Numbered from the stretch's first letter, positions 1-5,372 are shown. The stretch: 6,074 nt of DNA from Cloacimonetes bacterium UBA5553 (GCA_002425825.1 DIMZ01000043.1:1-6074), one strand, 5' to 3'. The notes: a model not told the origin generated them from the letters alone. Numbers and translations: made by a program.

Positions 1-71
1 CACATCGAAAATGCAACTCACTATCCTTATCAGATGTTTTAACCCCTAAACGACACATCGTAACTGCAACT
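1..71. repeat. Degenerate direct repeat CACATCG...TGCAACT
   Basis: CACATCG occurs at 1-7 and 54-60, each followed after 4 bases by TGCAACT (12-18 and 65-71), so the two copies lie about 53 bp apart. The first copy touches the window edge, so further copies could lie upstream. The second copy begins exactly at the inner end of the left arm of the 37-148 inverted repeat. Function is unknown. Confidence 0.45.
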
Positions 72-148
72 ATCTCTGTAATCAATGCTGCTATCTTTAC
101 GCAAGCCAGACCATCATGAATCTTACTATTGTCGTTTCGGGGTTAAAA
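37..148. repeat. Inverted repeat with 18-bp arms
   Basis: The left arm TTTTAACCCCTAAACGAC (37-54) and right arm GTCGTTTCGGGGTTAAAA (131-148) are reverse complements at 17 of 18 positions, the exception being 47 against 138. They enclose 76 bp, inside which GTAA (60-63) could pair with TTAC (123-126). The arm pairing is seen directly. The outer heptamers TTTTAAC and GTTAAAA recall the simple sites of an integron attC (RYYYAAC and GTTRRRY), but each departs from consensus at its outermost base. Other readings are a remnant of mobile-element ends or a structured RNA. Confidence 0.6.
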
Positions 149-227
149 TGAAGATACCAGCCAACACGATGAGTTCAGTTTTACTACTTCACTTGGTTAA
201 CACACAGAGCTGGTAATACGACGAGTT

Positions 228-292
228 TAGGCTAACTGCTAAAGCCTTATACACCAAAGAGTCAGCAGCGAGTTAGGCTAACTTGTTAGGCT
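228..292. repeat. TTAGGCTAAC-type near-palindromic repeats
   Basis: TTAGGCTAAC appears near 229-238, and GTTAGGCTAAC at 272-282 is palindromic around its central base. GTTAGGCT recurs at 285-292, giving two copies 13 bp apart. CTAACT followed by GCT on the left can pair with AGC...AGTTAG around 266-277 around a loop. GTTAGGC fits the integron core-site consensus GTTRRRY, but the left partner GGCTAAC breaks RYYYAAC at one position. The motif may instead be a repeated protein-binding site. Coordinates of the leftmost copy are good to about 2 bp. Confidence 0.4.
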
Positions 293-333
293 GAAATTGG
301 GTTAACTCTGTGATCTCGCCTTTCTTCCTAGTA

Positions 334-404
334 AGATGTCGTTGCGATACGGTTGCGATACCCTGCGATTTGCTGGGAGGCGCAACGGCATCGCAACGGT
401 ATCT
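334..404. repeat. Large imperfect hairpin with internal tandem repeat
   Basis: Bases 334-356 and 382-404 can form a stem of 23 positions, with 19 Watson-Crick pairs, 2 G-U pairs and 2 mismatches (349/389 and 351/387), around a loop of about 25 nt. The core arms are GTTGCGATACGGTTGC and GCAACGGCATCGCAAC. The left side also holds a tandem duplication of GTTGCGATAC (341-350 and 352-361). No U-run follows on either side, so it does not look like an intrinsic terminator. It could be a palindromic repeat element, a cassette-type recombination site or a structured RNA. Confidence 0.55.
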
Positions 405-440
405 CAGTATGTAAGGCTTATGCTTGATACAGGTGATCGA

Positions 441-470
441 CGTACCGCCTTTCTTCGTACCGCCTTTCTT
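441..470. repeat. Perfect 15-bp tandem duplication
   Basis: CGTACCGCCTTTCTT is present twice without a gap (441-455 and 456-470). The last ten bases, CGCCTTTCTT, also occur at 317-326, so that motif is present three times. The pair ends about 10 bp before the TATAAT-like element at 481-486, which is where activator half-sites or a duplicated -35 region could sit. Replication slippage is the simplest origin, and regulatory use is an inference. Confidence 0.6.
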
Positions 471-475
471 TGAAA

Positions 476-486
476 TGCTATATAAT
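476..486 (+). promoter_or_regulatory. Possible extended -10 / TATAAT promoter element
   Basis: TATAAT at 481-486 matches the sigma-70 -10 consensus, and the overlapping TGC-TATATA (476-484) resembles an extended -10. I see no good -35 at the usual spacing; the upstream positions fall in the 15-bp tandem repeat. Transcription from here would start near 492 and give a leader opening with the 499-518 hairpin. The local AT-richness (TATATAATATAT) makes chance matches likely. Confidence 0.3.
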
Positions 487-498
487 ATATTTTTAATT

Positions 499-518
499 GG
501 GCGCTACGGCGAGCGCCC
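499..518. repeat. GC-rich perfect hairpin, 7-bp stem
   Basis: GGGCGCT (499-505) and AGCGCCC (512-518) pair perfectly around the 6-nt loop ACGGCG. The hairpin is sharply GC-rich amid AT-rich flanks. No run of U follows on the + strand, and only a mixed A/T tract follows on the - strand, so it is a poor intrinsic terminator. It may be a REP-like palindrome, a terminator of another type or a 5' leader structure. Confidence 0.55.
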
Positions 519-633
519 GTACTATAAATACGCTTTTCAGTTATCTTTGATGGACTACAGTCAAAAGATTGCAAGGGTCGCTATGGAAAACTAGGATACT
601 CCAGCATCCCCGCACCCCAGCACACACTTTCCC

Positions 634-661
634 TTGACACCCACACAAGTTTCCGTAAATA
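634..661 (+). promoter_or_regulatory. Possible sigma-70-like promoter of the ATP-cone nuclease gene
   Basis: TTGACA at 634-639 is a perfect -35 consensus. TAAATA at 656-661, 16 bp downstream, is only a weak -10 (three of six bases). The predicted start would lie near 668, a few bases before the ribosome-binding site, giving a very short leader. The -35 is seen directly, and its use is inferred. Confidence 0.35.
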
Positions 662-670
662 AGCCGACAT

Positions 671-677
671 GGGAGAG
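671..677 (+). promoter_or_regulatory. Ribosome-binding site favouring the start at 681
   Basis: GGGAGAG lies 3 bases before ATG 681, or 5 bases counted from its GGAG core. An in-frame ATG at 669 overlaps the first G of this purine tract and has no comparable Shine-Dalgarno upstream of its own. The site therefore supports 681 as the start and would make the product four residues shorter than the longest frame. Confidence 0.6.
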
Positions 678-680
678 AAT

Positions 681-1538
681 ATGGATTCTGAAACACTCAG
701 CAATGCAGTCCTGATAACCAAGGCATCAGGCGAACAAGAAGCTTTTGACGTAAACAAGCTAAGAAACTCGCTGCACAAAGCAGGGGCAAAGGAAGACACA
801 ATAGAAGAGATTGTGTCCGACATTAATGCCTGGGTTTTCAGCGGAGTTAGCACCGGCATGATTTACACTCGTGCATACAAGCTTTTCCGGCAGAAAACAG
901 GGCATGGAGCTTTGCGCTATAAGCTAAAGATGGCTATGTACAGCATGGGGCCAAGCGGTCATCCATTCGAGCAGTTTATAGGTGAGCTGTTTAAACTGCA
1001 AAACTATCAGGTGGAGGTGGCTAAGGTGCTGGAAGGCACAGCTATAACACACGAAATGGATGTGATTGCCACCAAGGGGAAAGAGCAAAACCTGATGGAA
1101 TGCAAATACTCCCGCGATCAGGGCAAGCACGTTAGCATTCAGGTTCCTCTCTACGTGTATTCACGCGTTAACGATATAGTAGAAAAGCAGATGCAGGACA
1201 TCAGTTTTGCCGATGTAAAGTTTATCCCCTGGGTGGTTACCAACACCCGATTTACGCCGGATTCCATAGCCTACAGCCGCAGCAAGGGAATTTGCCTGCT
1301 GGGCTGGGACTATCCCAAAGATAATGCGCTGAAAAACCTTATCGAGCGCGAAAGGCTATATCCGGTTACGATACTTAGCCACCTTGGCAAGCAAGAGCAG
1401 CAAAAGCTGATGGATGCAGGCATTGTTACCTGTAGCCAGCTAACGCAAGCACCGGGCAAATTAGCCGATATTGGGCTTAGCCACAATAAACAGCGTTTGG
1501 TGAATAAAGAACTGGAGTCCTTAAGCAGCTTAAAGTAA
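681..1538 (+). CDS. ATP-cone / Mrr-like PD-(D/E)XK nuclease domain protein
   Basis: The 285-residue product has three parts. Residues about 10-90 resemble an ATP-cone, the nucleotide-binding domain of ribonucleotide reductases and NrdR: a basic strand ending in EAFD, then the NKLRNSLHKAG helix and later helices. Residues about 94-215 look like a restriction-endonuclase-like Mrr fold, with E97 in GHPFEQF, D127 in HEMDVIA, E140 and K142 in MECKY, and Q154; D127, E140 and K142 form an intact PD-(D/E)XK set. The tail (about 230-282, with LMDAGIVTCSQL and GLSHNKQ) resembles a helix-hairpin-helix DNA-binding segment. The inferred role is a cytoplasmic DNA nuclease whose activity responds to nucleotide binding. 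This domain combination is known in bacteria, but I know of no established function. No methyltransferase lies beside it, which argues against a classical restriction-modification pair. Confidence 0.85.
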   Translation: MDSETLSNAVLITKASGEQEAFDVNKLRNSLHKAGAKEDTIEEIVSDINAWVFSGVSTGMIYTRAYKLFRQKTGHGALRYKLKMAMYSMGPSGHPFEQFIGELFKLQNYQVEVAKVLEGTAITHEMDVIATKGKEQNLMECKYSRDQGKHVSIQVPLYVYSRVNDIVEKQMQDISFADVKFIPWVVTNTRFTPDSIAYSRSKGICLLGWDYPKDNALKNLIERERLYPVTILSHLGKQEQQKLMDAGIVTCSQLTQAPGKLADIGLSHNKQRLVNKELESLSSLK

Positions 1539-1556
1539 GTAGGCGGATTATGGTTC

Positions 1557-1590
1557 TGCAATTGCATGCGAGATAAAATTGATTATACAT
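1557..1590 (+). promoter_or_regulatory. Palindrome and possible promoter before the GNAT gene
   Basis: The 76-bp gap after the nuclease gene contains the perfect palindrome TGCAATTGCA (1557-1566), overlapping TTGCAT (1562-1567). A TATACA hexamer lies 16 bp downstream (1584-1589), and TAAAAT occurs at 1574-1579. These could form a weak sigma-70 promoter with an operator for the acetyltransferase and DUF2156 genes. No terminator is visible in the gap, so read-through from the nuclease gene is also possible. Confidence 0.25.
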
Positions 1591-1614
1591 TTCATTAAGG
1601 GGACTTATTGAATT

Positions 1615-2037
1615 ATGACAAATACTACATATCACATAGTTAAAGAGGCTGATCCTGCGGTTATTTTGCAGATTTACAGACAGGCAGGTTGGTGGCAAAT
1701 GGACGACAACCCGGAATATTTGCAGACCGTTAGCAAGATAATCAGCAATTCTTTCTGCTTCGTAATAGCCAGACAGGGCGATGAGATAATCGGGATGGGA
1801 CGCGCCATTAGCGATGGGGTTAGCGATGCCTATATTCAGGATGTAACCGTTGTGGGCAGTCTGCGTGGTCAAGGCATTGGCAAGGGCATAATCCGTACCT
1901 TGTTAGGTTTTTTGAAAGAGCATAAATTGCAGTGGATTGGCTTGATCAGCGAGCCTGGTTATGAACGCTTCTATGGCAATCTCGGTTTTAATGTGATGCA
2001 GAATTACACACCGTTTCTGCTGGGTGAGGAGAAATAA
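1615..2037 (+). CDS. GNAT family N-acetyltransferase
   Basis: The 140-residue protein has the usual single-domain GNAT length. Motif A is clear: strand DAYIQDVTVV (about 71-80), then the acetyl-CoA pyrophosphate loop RGQGIGKG (84-91) and its helix. Motif B is the YERFYGNLGF segment (about 116-125), which ends in the FYxxLGF signature. The family moves an acetyl group from acetyl-CoA to an amine on a small molecule or protein; nothing here identifies the acceptor. The start is supported by AAGGGGA (1597-1603), 11 bases upstream. The next gene follows after only 5 bases, suggesting co-transcription. N-terminal residues such as GWWQMDDNPEYL probably line the acceptor side, but that is inference. 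Confidence 0.9.
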   Translation: MTNTTYHIVKEADPAVILQIYRQAGWWQMDDNPEYLQTVSKIISNSFCFVIARQGDEIIGMGRAISDGVSDAYIQDVTVVGSLRGQGIGKGIIRTLLGFLKEHKLQWIGLISEPGYERFYGNLGFNVMQNYTPFLLGEEK

Positions 2038-2045
2038 ACCAAGTG
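2026..2045 (+). promoter_or_regulatory. Shine-Dalgarno and GTG start of the DUF2156 gene
   Basis: GAGGAG (2026-2031), inside the final codons of the acetyltransferase gene, precedes a GTG start at 2043-2045 by 11 bases. No upstream ATG fits as well in this frame, and the protein aligns with its family from near this point. The placement implies that the two genes are translated from one message. Confidence 0.55.
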
Positions 2046-2927
2046 AACTCACTGGAACTTATCGACACTCAGCATATACCACTGATTACGGACTATTTAA
2101 CGCGCTATCCGCGAGAGAATTGTGACTATAACGTTACCAACATCATCTCCTGGGGCTCAATTTATAGAAACCATCTAATGATTTGGCAAGATAATCTGGT
2201 AATCTATAATCCCAAGTACCAATACATCTTGTTCCCCATTGGCGAAAACTTTAGCCCTGCCGATTTAGCAGGCTTGGTTATGCGCTTTCGTGAGGTATTT
2301 CCGCAAGCGGAGCTAATCCTTATTCCCGAAGAATATGTGAGCAGTCATCCTGAAATGGGCGAATACTTTAGCATTAGCGAAGACAGGTCTTGGGCAGATT
2401 ATGTATACGAAACAGACAGTTTGGTGCAGCTTTCCGGCAAGAAACTGGCAAAAAAGAAGAACCTGATATCTCAGTTTATTCGCAGTTATCCAGATTATAA
2501 GGTGCTGCCTATCACTGCAGATAAGCATGGGGTGCTATTAGACTTTACCCATAAGTGGAGACGAGAGCGCAGTGCGGAAGGAATATATTTGATGACTGAG
2601 ATAAAGGCGATCGAAAATACTCTGGCACTGTGGGATACCTTGCCTGTAGAAGGCATTATAATCTGTCTTCACAATCGCATTGCAGCATATTCAATATTCT
2701 CGAAGCAAACTGAGACTATGGTATCGGAGCACTTTGAGAAGTTTGACCCAGACAAGAAAGGCTCTGCCCAGCTAATAAACTGGGAAACTGCACGCTATCT
2801 GCAAGGCCGCTACAGGTACATAAACCGCGAGCAAGACCTTGGCTTGGATGGACTGCGCCAGGCAAAGCTTTCTTATAACCCTGCGAAACTAGTAAAGTTT
2901 TATTTGGGCATTCTTAAGAACGTATAA
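2043..2927 (+). CDS. DUF2156 / phosphatidylglycerol lysyltransferase C-terminal-like protein
   Basis: The 294-residue product carries two signatures of the DUF2156 family (LPG synthase C-terminal-like, a pair of GNAT folds). The first is DYVYETDSLVQLSGKKLAKKKN (residues about 119-140), where the family has a YVY..LI.LSGKK-type block. The second is INREQDLGLDGLRQAKLSYNP (about 260-280), matching the family's NREQD-G--GLR-AK-SY-P end motif. I see no transmembrane helices, so unlike MprF it lacks a flippase domain and should be cytoplasmic or peripheral. MprF-type relatives transfer aminoacyl groups from tRNA to lipid, but most stand-alone members are uncharacterised, so no substrate is assigned. 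It starts with GTG, follows a GNAT gene by 5 bp, and its last 28 bp overlap the oppositely oriented epimerase-like gene. Confidence 0.85.
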   Translation: MNSLELIDTQHIPLITDYLTRYPRENCDYNVTNIISWGSIYRNHLMIWQDNLVIYNPKYQYILFPIGENFSPADLAGLVMRFREVFPQAELILIPEEYVSSHPEMGEYFSISEDRSWADYVYETDSLVQLSGKKLAKKKNLISQFIRSYPDYKVLPITADKHGVLLDFTHKWRRERSAEGIYLMTEIKAIENTLALWDTLPVEGIIICLHNRIAAYSIFSKQTETMVSEHFEKFDPDKKGSAQLINWETARYLQGRYRYINREQDLGLDGLRQAKLSYNPAKLVKFYLGILKNV

Positions 2928-3850
2928 ACTACTAAATACACAGCTAAACAAGCCAGTACAAAGCCCAATAACCGAAGCCAAGCACCCTGCATAATTATCT
3001 GAAAAAACACCAGATTGCGATCCAGACGCTTGTAACGGTATATGTCGGCACTCAATAATGGATTTGGGGATAGCTTTTGCAACTCTTCCAGTTTCGATAC
3101 AAGCTGCTGATGCTCGCTTCTTCTACCTATGCGGTATGAGGGGTCGTCCAGGTATCCTGCTTGTTCCAACTCTGGGAGTCTATACTCAATTCTTCTTAGC
3201 CCGGCTTCAAACAGCTCTTTGGCGCGTTTATCGCCTACCAGACGGTGATACTCATTTAGCATTATCAGCGTATTTATCATGCCTATAACAGACTTATTGG
3301 TTTTGCCGGTGAACCACACGGTGTCATCTGGTCCCGCTATGCTAAGAAAGTCGTTGTTACCTGGAATAAGCTGATGAAACATGGCTTCAGCTTTGCGCAG
3401 GGTATCGGTATTGCGCATAAAGCCCGCTCTGTGGGTGAGGGCTACCATAACCGCTGCCTGGCTGGAAGCTCTGTGCCAGGGAGAGATGTGGCTACCGGGA
3501 GGAAAGTCATAGTTTTCTGGTATCAGACCATTGGCATCAAGCTGTTTTTCCAGCCATTCAGTATACTGAAGGAACTTCTGTTCGCGGTCTTTCTCCAGCC
3601 TGGTTCTATAAAATCTGCTTGCCTCAAAGGCAATGTACTCCGGATCATAAACCTTTCCTACGCGTGGAATATAACGCATGGGAATGCCCTGGGGATCGTA
3701 AGTGTTTACCTCTATAAAGCTGGTTTTAAATAGCTTGTAGCTAAGATTGCCGGTGAAAGTAACTATTTGCGGTTCTGCAAGCTGCCAAATGAACGACACG
3801 AAGATGAATGAGATAAGTATGCTTAGCCAAATAGACACGGATTTATGCAT
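2900..3850 (-). CDS. Membrane-anchored D-glucuronyl C5-epimerase-like protein
   Basis: The chosen start gives 316 residues: a hydrophobic N-terminal anchor (about 6-23), a soluble helical domain, and a second hydrophobic helix near the C-terminus (about 292-312) ending FLRMPK. The soluble part resembles the (alpha/alpha)6-type C-terminal domain of D-glucuronyl C5-epimerases: PRVGKVYDPEYIAFEASRFY (62-81), the FLQYTEWLEKQLD helix (93-105), SPWHRASSQAAVMVAL (123-138), and the block TNKSVIGMINTLIMLNEYHRLVGD (184-207) followed by KELFEAGL. Those enzymes flip glucuronate to iduronate in glycosaminoglycans. The usual RWDYH-type tyrosine motif is not evident; RRSEHQQL (243-250) stands roughly there, so catalysis is uncertain. 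The start overlaps the end of znuB by 8 bp, which points to translational coupling. A longer frame opening at 3916 would run far into znuB and lacks a similar RBS. Confidence 0.65.
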   Translation of the reverse strand: MHKSVSIWLSILISFIFVSFIWQLAEPQIVTFTGNLSYKLFKTSFIEVNTYDPQGIPMRYIPRVGKVYDPEYIAFEASRFYRTRLEKDREQKFLQYTEWLEKQLDANGLIPENYDFPPGSHISPWHRASSQAAVMVALTHRAGFMRNTDTLRKAEAMFHQLIPGNNDFLSIAGPDDTVWFTGKTNKSVIGMINTLIMLNEYHRLVGDKRAKELFEAGLRRIEYRLPELEQAGYLDDPSYRIGRRSEHQQLVSKLEELQKLSPNPLLSADIYRYKRLDRNLVFFQIIMQGAWLRLLGFVLACLAVYLVVYTFLRMPK

Positions 3851-4640
3851 TTTGTTTCCCTCTGAAATTGATGCTAATAAAATAGATGAATGCTTCAAAA
3901 AGCACGATGGTTGCACCGGTAGGGAGGTTTAGATTGAAGCTAAGGGCAAAGCCTATTATTGCCGATAATACAGCCACAATTGCAGAAACAACTATTGCCC
4001 GGTGCAGTGAATGGACAAAATTGAAGGCTATTACAGCCGGAAGAATTAGCTGTGCCGTTACCAGAATAATGCCGGCACTCTTTAGGTTTATTACGATATT
4101 GGCAGCCAAAAGAACTAAGAACAATTGACTTACGGGAGCAATGCGAATGCGGAAAACGCGTGCCATTTCCTCATTGTATGTGAGGTAAAACAGCTCTTTG
4201 TAAAACACAGTCACAAAGATTAGATTTATTACGTTAAGAACAATAAGGCTTACAATTTCCGGCCCGGTGATCAGCAGCACATTGCCAAATAGATAGCTTG
4301 CCAGGTCGAAACTGTAGTTTTTGGATATGGAAATCAGAATTATGCCCAAAGCCATGCTTACCGAAAGAAAGATGCTTATGGTATTGGCTTCGTGAAGCTT
4401 GTGCCTGCGAGAAAGCCACCCGATTATCAGGCTGATTATTACCACAAACACCATGGTGGTAAAGGTTAAGCTAAGCCCCAGCAAAATGGCAATTGCAATT
4501 CCTGCAAAGGCAATGTGCGAAAGGGCTTCGCCCATATATGAAATGCGACGCAGGGTTACGTATGGGGCAAAGATGGCTAGGCTAAGTCCGCTTAACAAAG
4601 CCCCAAAAAGGGCATTTAACATGAAGCTGAATTGAAACAT
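3843..4640 (-). CDS. znuB: Zinc/manganese-type ABC transporter permease (ZnuB family)
   Basis: The 265-residue product is very hydrophobic, with about eight membrane helices, and is full length for the ABC-3 (ZnuB/TroC/MntB) permease family. Family landmarks are RRISYMGEALSHIAF (31-45), where the conserved S-x-x-x-E-A-x-S-H block sits, EANTISIFLSVSMALG (84-99), DLASYLFGN (112-120), YNEEMARVFRI (155-165), the SAGIILVTAQLILPA segment (188-202) that contacts the ATPase, and NLPTGATIVL (238-247). It forms the inner-membrane channel for the metal handed over by the binding protein. Its start follows the znuC stop by 3 bp, with AAAAGGA (complement of 4651-4657) as RBS 10 bases before the ATG. Metal choice is inferred from the His-rich partner ZnuA; manganese or iron cannot be excluded. 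Confidence 0.92.
   Translation of the reverse strand: MFQFSFMLNALFGALLSGLSLAIFAPYVTLRRISYMGEALSHIAFAGIAIAILLGLSLTFTTMVFVVIISLIIGWLSRRHKLHEANTISIFLSVSMALGIILISISKNYSFDLASYLFGNVLLITGPEIVSLIVLNVINLIFVTVFYKELFYLTYNEEMARVFRIRIAPVSQLFLVLLAANIVINLKSAGIILVTAQLILPAVIAFNFVHSLHRAIVVSAIVAVLSAIIGFALSFNLNLPTGATIVLFEAFIYFISINFRGKQNA
3858..3862 (-). promoter_or_regulatory. Ribosome-binding site fixing the epimerase-like gene start
   Basis: On the - strand GAGGG lies 7 bases before the ATG at 3850-3848. This start puts the hydrophobic MHKSVSIWLSILISF segment at the very N-terminus, as expected for a signal anchor. An in-frame ATG 66 bp further upstream would add a non-conserved, Ser-rich leader that overlaps the znuB coding sequence. 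Confidence 0.7.
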
Positions 4641-4643
4641 AGC

Positions 4644-5372
4644 CTAATAATCCTTTTCGATGATGCGCACGCTTTCACCGAAGGTGTTGTGAATAATTTC
4701 CGAGCTTACCAATTCGGTATGATTATGACAGTGCAATGTGCGGTTTAGACACACCAGGAAGCTGCAATAGTGGCTAAGTATATTCAGGTCGTGCGAGACG
4801 GTTATAATCGTGTGACCTGCCTCATTTAGCGTTTTAAGCAGGGCAAAGAAGCTCTCAACCGCAGGTCTGTCCAGACTTGCCTCCGGTTCATCAAGAATTA
4901 TGTATCTGCTATCTCCAACAATGGCTCGGGCTAATAAGACGCGTGGGAACTCCCCGCCGGAGAGATTGCCTATCAGTCGCTTTGCCAGATTCGCCACCCC
5001 TGTTTGCTCCAAAGCAGCCATGGCAGCTTGTTTGTGATGGTCTTTGAATCTCTTTGCCAGGGCAAGCTTACCTGCCAAGCCCATAAGAGCAATGTCCAAA
5101 GCTGTAGCAGGGAAGCTTCTGTCATATTCCTCATGCTGAGGCAGATATCCGAATACATTGGCTTTTAGCCATTCAGATTGTTTTATGCCATCAATCGATA
5201 TAAAGCCCTCTTGCATTTGCCAAATGCCCAACAGCAGCTTTATCAGAGTAGATTTACCTGCACCGTTTGGACCAATAATAGCCACAAACTGCCCATCCGG
5301 GATTTCCAGATTGATGTTTTCCAGGATGCTTTTTCCGCCAATGCTGTATTGCAGATTAGATATCTGAATCAT
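4644..5372 (-). CDS. znuC: Zinc/manganese-type ABC transporter ATP-binding protein (ZnuC family)
   Basis: The 242-residue ATPase has every nucleotide-binding motif in order: Walker A GPNGAGKST (34-42), Q-loop LPQH with Q79, signature LSGGE (137-141), Walker B IILDEP (158-163) with catalytic E162, D-loop SLD (166-168) and H-loop H194. The signature continues as EFPRVLLARA, with F-P where many relatives have Q-R or similar. The C-terminal LNRTLHCHNH region (209-218) matches the NR-L-CHG-type segment of ZnuC relatives and is rich in His and Cys. It hydrolyses ATP on the cytoplasmic face to drive metal import through ZnuB. Its ATG overlaps the znuA stop as ATGA (5369-5372). AAGGAGG (complement of 5386-5392) lies 13 bases upstream, a little far, so coupling to znuA translation is likely. 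Confidence 0.93.
   Translation of the reverse strand: MIQISNLQYSIGGKSILENINLEIPDGQFVAIIGPNGAGKSTLIKLLLGIWQMQEGFISIDGIKQSEWLKANVFGYLPQHEEYDRSFPATALDIALMGLAGKLALAKRFKDHHKQAAMAALEQTGVANLAKRLIGNLSGGEFPRVLLARAIVGDSRYIILDEPEASLDRPAVESFFALLKTLNEAGHTIITVSHDLNILSHYCSFLVCLNRTLHCHNHTELVSSEIIHNTFGESVRIIEKDY

Larger units (their letters stand above)
1..668. other. Non-coding, structure-rich intergenic region
   Basis: No reading frame of convincing length or protein-like composition was found on either strand. The stretch instead carries inverted and direct repeats, described separately: a long-armed inverted repeat, GTTAGGCTAAC-like near-palindromes, a large imperfect hairpin, a 15-bp tandem duplication, an AT-rich promoter-like element and a GC-rich hairpin. 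I see no tRNA, no rRNA and no regularly spaced CRISPR repeat. It may be a decayed mobile or cassette region, a locus for structured RNA, or the long regulatory leader of the nuclease gene. The sequence alone does not decide between these. Confidence 0.7.

Noticed and set aside
1..470. CRISPR array
   Set aside because: The repeats differ in sequence and spacing, there is no unit recurring at regular intervals, and no cas gene is present.
499..518. Intrinsic terminator
   Set aside because: The stem is good, but no U-run follows on either strand.
542..549. TATCTTTG as a Bacteroidota-type -7 promoter element (TAnnTTTG)
   Set aside because: It fits the hexamer pattern, but no TTG -33 element lies at the expected distance and the host phylum is unproven.
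543..569. Hairpin ATCTTTGA...TCAAAAGAT
   Set aside because: The pairing is short, AT-rich and needs a bulge; this is expected by chance in such sequence.
1..668. Retron-type msr-msd RNA region
   Set aside because: Inverted repeats are present, but no reverse transcriptase gene lies in the window and the downstream gene is a nuclease with an ATP-cone.
669..680. ATG at 669 as start of the nuclease gene
   Set aside because: It overlaps the GGGAGAG purine tract that serves ATG 681 and has no RBS of its own. A leaderless start remains conceivable given the TTGACA at 634.
1477..1872. Open - strand frame of 131 codons
   Set aside because: It runs antisense across the nuclease end and the GNAT gene, whose + strand motifs are unmistakable.
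3374..3733. Open + strand frame of 119 codons
   Set aside because: It is antisense to the epimerase-like gene, has no family-like motifs, and the - strand frame has clear protein features across the same bases.
3851..3916. Longer N-terminal form of the epimerase-like gene starting at 3916
   Set aside because: The added 22 residues lie entirely within znuB, displace the hydrophobic anchor from the N-terminus, and lack the RBS seen before 3850.
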